Shown in pieces: positions 8,294 to 14,073 of a DNA stretch of 64,000 nucleotides; positions within the stretch are counted from its first letter, which is position 1, and every line of letters starts with the position of its first letter. The stretch comes from Methanoregula sp. UBA64 (GTDB taxonomy: Archaea > Halobacteriota > Methanomicrobia > Methanomicrobiales > Methanospirillaceae). A program made the position numbers and the translations under genes. Location: positions 427,229 through 491,228 of the forward strand of contig NZ_DAQC01000001.1 in the NCBI RefSeq assembly GCF_002502735.1, written 5' to 3'. The notes below the pieces were generated by a model. It was given only the letters and a program-made list of their open reading frames with translations, had not been told where the DNA came from and made no database searches.

Positions 8294-8792
8294 AATTCAC
8301 CAATTTTTTTATGATTTCGCTTTTCATTATATATTTATTGAAATTGCTCGCAATTCTTACAAAGTCAAAATTTTGTATTTAATAATATTTGTATCATTCA
8401 TTATCTTATCTTCTAGAATATACCTCAACCTCCCACCGATAACAATCACATTCCTCATTTGTAGGGGTATTCAGGAGACCCCCAGCTTCTTACGATGTCC
8501 TCAAACCCTCTACATCCCATAATGAGTTCCCCCCTCCTCGCTTCGGCTCGGAGTCGCTCGGGCGCCTCGTCGGGCCCTCGCTGGGCAAGTGAGTGTACGA
8601 TCTCTCTAGAATCTCACTGCGGCCAAAGATCCCGGTAAGTGCGTAGCGGGAAAACCCGACGAGGCGTTTTCCCGCGTCTGGCATCGTTTTGTTCCAGCTG
8701 TCCGAACACGTTTGTTTCCTCAGCACGGCCAAACGGAATGACGATCCGTAATCCCGGCCTCATGATAGAATAAAGACACCCTCCGGTCAACC
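8294..8792. other. Intergenic region with AT-rich to GC-rich switch
   Basis: The first 180 bp are AT-rich and should hold the promoter of the DUF4238 gene; TATATATTTATTG-like sequence lies about 40 bp upstream of its start. Around 8470 composition switches abruptly to GC-rich DNA with several partly self-complementary runs (about 8530-8600) and the hairpin at 8646-8675. An 80-codon open frame on the minus strand here has repeat-like Arg/Pro/Ser composition and is not called. Confidence 0.6.
8646..8675. repeat. 10-bp inverted repeat (hairpin), right half repeated near 9420
   Basis: GCGGGAAAAC and GTTTTCCCGC are perfect reverse complements around a 10-nt spacer. The spacer and right arm (about GACGAGGCGTTTTCCCGCGT) recur in slightly altered form at 9420-9440, where the left arm is missing. 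The short core CGACGAGGCG also appears at 25022. This looks like a small dispersed GC-rich element; no protein is implied. Confidence 0.6.
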
Positions 8793-9377
8793 ATGAAAGC
8801 AGAAAAGATGAAGATCCTCGGAATTATCGCAAGTCCGCGAAAAGATGGCAATACCGCGTGGACCGTGAACAAGATACTCGAAGGCGCGAAAGAACAGGGA
8901 GCCGAGACCCGGTCCTGGTACTTCAGCGGGCATGATATCGAACCGTGCCGGGGCTGCCTGTGCTGTCATGACGGAAAGGACTCCGGTTGTATAATCGATG
9001 ACGATATGCAGGAGCTGTATGACGCGATTGACAAGGCCGACGCCATTGTCCTTGGCTCGCCCGTGTACATGGGGCAGATGAGCGCCCAGGCAAAGATCAT
9101 CACCGACCGGTTGTTTGCGCAGATCTCCCCGCGTTTCTCACCGCATTACAAGGAAAAAGTATCAAAAAAGAAGCTGCTCCTTGTGTTCACGCAGGGCAAT
9201 CCCGATCCCGGCATGTTCCGGGAATATTTTGATTACACGAGAAAAATGTTTCAGATGCTGGAGTTCGATACCCGGGATGTTGTTGTCGTTGCCGGTATGC
9301 GGGACAAACCAGCGCATGAAAGAAAAGATCTGGACAGGGTCATGAAAGATACCGGTTCGTTGCTGGTCCGGGAATAA
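8793..9377 (+). CDS. Flavodoxin-fold NAD(P)H-dependent reductase, iron-sulfur flavoprotein-like
   Basis: A 194-residue protein of the NADPH-dependent FMN reductase superfamily. The FMN phosphate loop is SPRKDGNTAW (about 14-23) after a first strand KILGIIA, and GSPVYMGQMSAQAK is the flavin-contact segment. C52, C55, C58 and C66 fit the compact CX2CX2CX7C cluster motif of methanogen iron-sulfur flavoproteins (Isf), with an extra cysteine C57; Isf proteins carry FMN plus one 4Fe-4S cluster and can reduce O2 or H2O2. An electron-transfer or oxidative-stress role is inferred. The start may be 8793 or the ATG at 8808. It is a single gene. Confidence 0.88.
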   Translation: MKAEKMKILGIIASPRKDGNTAWTVNKILEGAKEQGAETRSWYFSGHDIEPCRGCLCCHDGKDSGCIIDDDMQELYDAIDKADAIVLGSPVYMGQMSAQAKIITDRLFAQISPRFSPHYKEKVSKKKLLLVFTQGNPDPGMFREYFDYTRKMFQMLEFDTRDVVVVAGMRDKPAHERKDLDRVMKDTGSLLVRE

Positions 9378-9380
9378 ATC

Positions 9381-9420
9381 CCGGCCCGTTCCCCCCACCC
9401 CTCCCCAAAAGTTCCGGGCG
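9381..9420. repeat. Direct repeat, left copy flanking the toxin-antitoxin pair
   Basis: A 40-bp C-rich sequence starting CCGGCCCGTT and ending CCCCAAAAGTTCCGGGCG. It recurs with a few changes at 10145-10185 in the same orientation. The pair brackets the HicB/HicA-like genes, with about 765 bp between equivalent points. Confidence 0.75.
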
Positions 9421-9477
9421 ACAAGGCGTTTTCCCGCGTCGGGTATCGCATTGTTTTATCAAAAAGGGATTCCGGTT

Positions 9478-9759
9478 TTATTCCACAACCCCGCGTTCCA
9501 CCAGCAGCGCGAGATACTCTTCCCCGGACAAAGGACATGCGATAAGATTCTCAAACTCTTTTCCCGAGAGGTGCAGCTGGGTCCGCATCTTTGCCAGAAG
9601 ATCCGCAGGATATTCCCGGAGACCGTGGCTCATGAACGTGTGGACGCCGGTGATCTTCCCGGCATTTGTGAGATAAAAGAGTCTGTGGTGGGAGTCCTTT
9701 GCCAGGAACCCTTTCTTGAGTAACGCTGCTTCGATATCCCGGGCCTTGCAGGTCTTCAC
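9478..9759 (-). CDS. HicA-like toxin
   Basis: A 93-residue protein with HicA-like layout. An N-terminal helix (KARDIEAALLKKGF) leads to a beta strand with a conserved histidine in DSHHRLFYL, then more strands with a second histidine in MSHG, then helices. HicA toxins are small dsRNA-binding-fold mRNA interferases using such a histidine. The longer C-terminal part (KEFENLIACPLSGEEYLALL) is more than classic HicA carries, so this may be a distinct related family. It starts at GTG overlapping the antitoxin stop by four bases, in antitoxin-first order. The assignment rests on layout and two motifs. Confidence 0.6.
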   Translation of the reverse strand: MKTCKARDIEAALLKKGFLAKDSHHRLFYLTNAGKITGVHTFMSHGLREYPADLLAKMRTQLHLSGKEFENLIACPLSGEEYLALLVERGVVE

Positions 9760-10052
9760 AGGCTGACCCCGGCCGGCACAAGCGAGGTCAGGTTGCTGCG
9801 GAGCCGCAGGGCATCTGCGGTAAGGTTGGCCGGATCTTCATCGACATAGACTTCCCAGAGTGCTGCGAGCTCTCCGGAAAGACCGGCAATTCCTTCTTCC
9901 AGCGTTTCCGCAGAGACAACGAGGCCGAACTCTTCATTGAAAAGTGTCAGCCGGTCGTCTTCGTGTTCCACGGTAACGATCAGCTTCCGGGCAAGACGGC
10001 AGATGCGGCCGTTGATCCTGATACGGTCGAGACTGATTGTCTGGTCTGCCAT
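9756..10052 (-). CDS. HicB-like antitoxin
   Basis: A 98-residue acidic protein. The segment VTVEHEDDRLTLFNEEFGL and the following SAETLEEGIAGLSGELAALWE match the HicB partial RNase H-like fold, in which a TLEEA-type turn precedes a long helix. It presumably binds and neutralises the HicA-like product encoded just downstream and represses the operon. In-frame ATGs exist at 10052, 10061 and 10070; the first is chosen because the sequence before it reads as promoter/leader. An ACTATTACA element about 35-40 bp upstream is a TATA candidate and is also preserved in the decayed copy at 10810-10942. Confidence 0.6.
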   Translation of the reverse strand: MADQTISLDRIRINGRICRLARKLIVTVEHEDDRLTLFNEEFGLVVSAETLEEGIAGLSGELAALWEVYVDEDPANLTADALRLRSNLTSLVPAGVSL

Positions 10053-10112
10053 CTTAAGCATATTATACATACGTTCCGTTTCCGGTGTAATAGTGTTTCT
10101 GTTAAGGGAACC

Positions 10113-10526
10113 CGGATATTTCCGGCTTGTTCCCCCAGCCGATGCCGGCCCGTGACCCCCCACACCTCCCCAAAAGTTCCGGGCGGGGGGGTGGCCTTTA
10201 AAAAATATTGCTACCCCCCTCCCCCTGGTTTTATTTTTTCGCGAACAGACCCCCCCCCGTACTGCACAAAAGAGGGGACTACCCCCCCCATCGTTCCAGT
10301 TCCAGAAGGTGTGTTTCGTGTGGAGTGTCCGGCGATCGGGGGAGGGGAGACCACCCCCTCCGGTTACGAACGGGAGGGTGGAGTGATCGCATGGTGGGGG
10401 AGGGGGTGTCCCCCACTCCATAAAAATGAATGAGGCCCTCCGGCCCCGGATCAAATTTTTTTGTCCGGCCCCTCACCCCTCCTGCCACGAAAAGATGTGG
10501 GGGGGAGTCTTCCCGCCCGGTAGTGA
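10113..10526. other. Non-coding C-tract region
   Basis: No convincing gene. The plus strand has long C runs (C9 at 10250-10258, C8 at 10282-10289 and many C4-C6 tracts), so the minus strand is rich in G runs. The right copy of the flanking direct repeat lies at 10145-10185, and a weaker third resemblance starts near 10465. Open frames through here are Pro/Gly/Trp-rich artefacts of the tracts. Confidence 0.7.
10145..10185. repeat. Direct repeat, right copy flanking the toxin-antitoxin pair
   Basis: This 41-bp copy of the element at 9381-9420 has the same CCGGCCCGT opening and CTCCCCAAAAGTTCCGGGCG ending. The few mismatches sit in the middle. Confidence 0.75.
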
Positions 10527-10796
10527 TCAGTCAATCCACTGGGATGCCGAGCTCATTTCATCCGTGCTGGTACAGCAATCCGTATAGCAGCAGACCGATT
10601 CCCAGCGATTATTCTCATACTCATACGTACAGTCCCCATGCGTGTATGCACAACCATTTGTCGGCGCATGCACGCTCTGCTGCTGCGGGAGATCGACTGC
10701 GTAATACTGCACACCGGCCATGAACAACCCGACAACCGATAAACAGATCATGAAGAGCACGAGCCGTGCAAGGGGCGATTTTATTGATTCAGACAT
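10527..10796 (-). CDS. Small membrane protein with cysteine-rich outer segment
   Basis: An 89-residue protein. A single hydrophobic segment spans about residues 10-28 (ARLVLFMICLSVVGLFMAG), followed by a polar domain with six cysteines, including CAYTHGDC and CCYTDCC. The topology suggests an outward-facing disulfide-bonded or metal-binding patch. I do not recognise the family. The ATG at 10796 has no clear ribosome binding site. The antitoxin-like promoter relic starts 14 bp upstream and could drive it. Composition is normal for the genome. Confidence 0.5.
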   Translation of the reverse strand: MSESIKSPLARLVLFMICLSVVGLFMAGVQYYAVDLPQQQSVHAPTNGCAYTHGDCTYEYENNRWESVCCYTDCCTSTDEMSSASQWID

Positions 10797-10809
10797 GATA
10801 AAAAACCAT

Positions 10810-10942
10810 CCGGGCCAGGCAGCAAACGCGGCCGTGGATCGTTCCCCGGCCGGGACTGATCGTCTGGTCTGCCCTTTTGGGCATGATGGTAGATACGTAC
10901 CGTTTTTAGTGTAATAGTGTTTTCCGTTCAGGGAAAACCCGG
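10810..10942 (-). pseudogene. Decayed copy of the HicB-like antitoxin 5' end and promoter
   Basis: This stretch aligns along its length with 9987-10115, in the same orientation. Shared blocks include GCGGCCGTxGATC, GGACTGATxGTCTGGTCTGCC and GTGTAATAGTGTTT. It covers the first 20 or so antitoxin codons plus about 60 bp upstream. The reading frame and the start region are altered by indels, so it is not expressed as antitoxin. The TATA-like element is intact, so it may still act as a promoter towards the small gene at 10527-10796. Confidence 0.7.
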
Positions 10943-11017
10943 GTCTTCTCCCCGACCAAGCGTTTATCAGGGCTCGTCCCGAACAGTGAATCTAACGATC
11001 CCGAGGATGAAACGAGA

Positions 11018-11896
11018 ATGAAACAGACTCCCGTCATTATTGTGCTTGCCGTCATTGCGATCATGGTTCTTGCCGCCGGCTGCACCGGCACCGGGCCGGC
11101 CACTGCCAGCCCGTCACCATCGGCACCGGCAATGTATAAACCGGTCTCCATTGCCAATACGCCGGTCGAATACAAGGACGTCAATGGCGTCCGGCTCGCA
11201 TACTGGGAATGGGGATCCGGCGAACCCGTTCTCCTCATCGAAGGATTCGCGAGCGAGGTCGCGAACGATACTCCCGCGCAGGCCCCGTGGAACGAGACAT
11301 TCCTTTCGATCCTCTCCTCCAAATACCATGTCTATGCCTACGATCACCGGGGAATGGGATACAGCAGCATGAACAACGTGACCCCCACAATCCCCCTCTA
11401 TGCGGACGATGCGGCAGGTCTGATCAAAGCCCTCGGGTACGACAGCATGAACGTGTACGGGGAGTCCATGGGCTCGACAACCGCACAGCAGCTGGTCATT
11501 ACCCACCCCGAGCTCGTGAAAAAGCTGGTCCTCGATTCCAATTCGTACAATGCAAACATCCCCGCGTGCCAGACCCTGCACGCGACCCTCATTGCGGTTG
11601 CAAACGATACGACCGCGAGCCCGGGCCTCCGGGCCGAGGCAAACGCGAACCTTGCCTTTAACGGGACCTGGAACGGTCTTGCCGGCATCAACAAGACCGT
11701 CATGCTCGTTGTCGGCACGGGCGACGTGATCACGCCCCAGGCGGTCTCGGCCCAGATGGCCGGGCAGATCAACGGCTCCTGGCTCGTGAGGTTCCAGGGG
11801 CTCCCCCATATCGGGAACCGGAATGCACCGGTCCAGTATGGCGAGAACGCGGTGTACTTCCTCGATACGAACGAAGCCCCGCTTGCATCCCTGTAA
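11018..11896 (+). CDS. Secreted alpha/beta-hydrolase lipoprotein
   Basis: A 292-residue protein with a lipoprotein signal peptide and lipobox LAAGC (C22), then a Pro/Ser linker and an alpha/beta-hydrolase fold. The catalytic triad can be read: nucleophile S150 in YGESMGS, acid D236 in VVGTGDVI, and H264 in LPHIG. DHRGMGYS around 109-116 is the usual loop after strand 4. The substrate is unknown; related proteins include esterases and proline-iminopeptidase-like enzymes. It probably sits on the outer face of the membrane. A GAGGA ribosome binding site lies upstream, and a T8 tract at about 11913-11920 follows the stop. Confidence 0.9.
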   Translation: MKQTPVIIVLAVIAIMVLAAGCTGTGPATASPSPSAPAMYKPVSIANTPVEYKDVNGVRLAYWEWGSGEPVLLIEGFASEVANDTPAQAPWNETFLSILSSKYHVYAYDHRGMGYSSMNNVTPTIPLYADDAAGLIKALGYDSMNVYGESMGSTTAQQLVITHPELVKKLVLDSNSYNANIPACQTLHATLIAVANDTTASPGLRAEANANLAFNGTWNGLAGINKTVMLVVGTGDVITPQAVSAQMAGQINGSWLVRFQGLPHIGNRNAPVQYGENAVYFLDTNEAPLASL

Positions 11897-12010
11897 CGGT
11901 ACGGGGATCAGACTTTTTTTTAACCAACCGGTCCGGGAATAATTCCCGGTACCGTTTGCTCCATGGGCCCGACCACAAACGCTTCAATTCCCGGCCTATA
12001 AAAAATCCTT

Positions 12011-12412
12011 ATGACCCGGGGGAAGAAGCCGACCGCCACGATAAACGAAGCAAAAAAGTTTGCAGAGCGGATGGGATACCGCTGGCAGGAAAACACTCAT
12101 GAAGACCTCGGGTACGATCTCTTCATCTTCAAGCGCGAGACGGCCTGCATGGTCCGGGTCCGGCAGACTGCATACCGGATCGACCCGGATATCTTTTATG
12201 AAGAACTCTTACGGGACGATCTTGGCGCGGTCCGCTCGCTCCCGCTTCCTTCGTGGTTCCCAAAAGAGATCTGGCTGCGTACCCGGCACGAACGGGCCTG
12301 GCGCCGGCTCCGGGTCCTGCCCGATCTCGTAGCCGAGATTGAATGGTGGCAGCCGGACGGGTACATCAACCCCTATGCGAAACAGGCCCCCTATACCAAA
12401 AGAGGGGGGTAG
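12011..12412 (+). CDS. Unknown-family protein, possible nuclease-like fold (paralogue of 55676)
   Basis: A 133-residue protein that I do not recognise by name. It resembles the 119-residue protein at 55676 along most of its length. Both begin MTRGxxP, share I-x-EA near residue 11, then a D-hydrophobic pair followed about 12 residues later by VRV(K/R), and end with (K/R)E-(I/L)-W and a final EI. The D...VRV(K/R) spacing recalls PD-(D/E)XK nuclease cores but lacks the expected acidic residue, so a nuclease role is speculative. A TATA-like CCTATAAAAAAT lies only 8-17 bp upstream of the start, which could mean an internal start at 12071. Confidence 0.65.
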   Translation: MTRGKKPTATINEAKKFAERMGYRWQENTHEDLGYDLFIFKRETACMVRVRQTAYRIDPDIFYEELLRDDLGAVRSLPLPSWFPKEIWLRTRHERAWRRLRVLPDLVAEIEWWQPDGYINPYAKQAPYTKRGG

Positions 12413-13334
12413 CCGGACCTACGGTCACCATGGATCGTTTCTCCGACGGAGAGGTTGCAGGGCCGGATCGCGGCCGGAAAGTTCCAGTGGAAACGGTGCC
12501 AATCCACTCCACGATTTTTGTTTTAAATGGTTATTTTCAATAACAGGGCATTTTAAATGAGATTTGACCGGCGTCTTTAGCGGCCTTCCTGCAGGGGCCA
12601 AAAATGGGACAATGAATTGCCTTACCCTGCCCTGTACAGATGAAAGAAACGCATTGCGGGCCGAAAATTTACAGGGTTCCCGGGCAGGAAAAAACGGATC
12701 GGTTTTGAGAGGGTTTACGGGAGATTAGCGGCCGGTGCCCGTTTGTACCACTACCGGGGGCATTATATACCGGAGATACTGTCAGGACCGCTGAAATGAG
12801 GGTGTTTTTGGGGTAAGTACTGCCCGCACCGGCCCCGGCCGGCCCGGCAGGATCCGGGAAAATTATTTTTCCTGCAATCCGGGCGGCAGGATTTTTTTCG
12901 GGCGCAAAGGCGATCCGGGTCACCGGAAGATCGGCAGCTCATGCATGTCCGGCAAAGGTTGCCATGAGGGTGACCGCTGCAAGGGACAGTACGAGAATTG
13001 CCCGGGTTATCCATACCGGATGAAAAGGGAGATCCATGCTGGGTTCCGCCACCGTTTTATTTTGAGCCGCTGGTTTGGAGACAACGGCCATGAACCACCG
13101 GGACCGGGAACATTTCCCGCGGTTTTTTTCCGGCACCCGGGTCCCGGCGGCCCTGTTTTTTATTTTTGGCGGCCGGGGATTATAGCCCCGGGGTTAACGA
13201 AAAAATTTTTTGCACCAACGATCCCGGCCGATCGTTCCCGTCCCGGATATTTTGCCGGTCTCCCGGGACCGTGCAACGCCCCCGCCCCAACGAACATCTA
13301 TCTCGTATGGCCGCAAAGATCACACTGAAAGACC
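12413..13334. other. Long intergenic region, mostly non-coding
   Basis: About 920 bp of GC-rich DNA with frequent CCGG/CCCGGG runs. It holds a hairpin at 12871-12890 (CCTGC/GCAGG) followed by T7, which could terminate plus-strand transcription, and a possible 32-codon membrane ORF on the minus strand (12939-13037). Other open frames are Pro/Gly/Arg-rich and look accidental. Confidence 0.6.
12939..13037 (-). CDS. Possible 32-residue membrane microprotein
   Basis: A very short frame encoding one hydrophobic helix (about residues 9-29, WITRAILVLSLAAVTLMATFA) after a short polar start. In its favour are a GGTGGCGG ribosome-binding-like element about 10 bp before the ATG and an A/T-rich AAAATAAAA box just beyond. 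Against it are the size and the lack of a recognisable family. The frame is open further upstream, but those residues look random. Confidence 0.3.
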   Translation of the reverse strand: MDLPFHPVWITRAILVLSLAAVTLMATFAGHA

Positions 13335-13856
13335 ATAAAATACTGTCCCGAATGCGGCAAGCCTCTGGCAAACGAAGCCGCGAACTTCTGCGACAACTGC
13401 GGGGCAAAACTCCAGGCAGCCCCGACCATCACGGTCCAGCCACCGGAAGGCAGCGGGGCCGGGTCATCGTCCCCCGCCCCGGAACCCGTGACCCTTGTCC
13501 AGCCGGACGAGGAGAAGAGCACGGCGATTGCAGCCATCTGCTCGCTCGTGATCCCCGGGCTCGGGCAGGTCTATGACGGCAAGCTCGAACGCGGTTTTTT
13601 GATCTTCTTTGGAACAATTATCGGGTTCTTTATCTTCATCATCCCCGGCCTGTGCGTCTGGGCATTTGGGATCTACGATGCTTACGAGATCGCGTGCAAA
13701 ATGAATAACAATGAGATCCCGTTCCTCCCGACAAAAACCTCACACCTGCTCCTCTTTATCATCCTTGCCATCGTCACGGTGCTCATAGCGTTTATTCTCC
13801 TGTTACTGCTCTCGTTTGCGATGTTCGTGAGCCCTGCGACAATGCACATGGTGTGA
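13335..13856 (+). CDS. Zinc-ribbon plus TM2-like membrane protein without a normal start codon
   Basis: The frame encodes a zinc ribbon (CPEC...CDNC within the first 25 residues), a Pro/Gly/Ser linker, then a membrane domain with SLVIPGLGQVYDGK and GIYDAYEIA. This is the TM2-like arrangement of many archaeal and bacterial small membrane proteins, followed by another hydrophobic segment near the C-terminus. Such proteins normally start MKYCPECG; here the codon at that place is ATA (13335), and a stop lies at 13326-13328. The first GTG in frame is at 13488, which would remove the ribbon. Either ATA initiates, the sequence carries an error, or the gene has been truncated. The function of the family is unknown to me. 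Confidence 0.65.
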   Translation: MKYCPECGKPLANEAANFCDNCGAKLQAAPTITVQPPEGSGAGSSSPAPEPVTLVQPDEEKSTAIAAICSLVIPGLGQVYDGKLERGFLIFFGTIIGFFIFIIPGLCVWAFGIYDAYEIACKMNNNEIPFLPTKTSHLLLFIILAIVTVLIAFILLLLLSFAMFVSPATMHMV

Positions 13857-14073
13857 GCCGGGACTCAGCCGCTCTTTTTTCGCCATCCCTTTTTGTAACC
13901 GGGAAGAGCGATGGGGCGATTGCCGGTCCCCTGTCGTGGAATGCATCGGGTTTTCCCGGCACCCGGCCAACCGGGTACATCACGGCCGGCTCCCTGCGCC
14001 AGTATCCGAAAAAACAAAAAAGATCCGGGCAAAAACCGAACAAGGATTTTCCCGTTCCCTGCCCCGCGGGCGG

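Noticed and set aside
8490..8732. 80-codon frame on the minus strand
   Set aside because: It translates a repeat-rich GC segment, has no start context and no homologous features.
7091..8792. Attachment-site repeat of the tRNA-Gly 3' end
   Set aside because: I looked for the TTCGAGTCCCGATCGGCGC segment downstream to 8792 and did not find it, so no att pair is claimed.
12945..13328. 127-codon plus-strand frame before the zinc-ribbon gene
   Set aside because: It is Pro/Gly/Arg-rich with no ribosome site and overlaps non-coding DNA.
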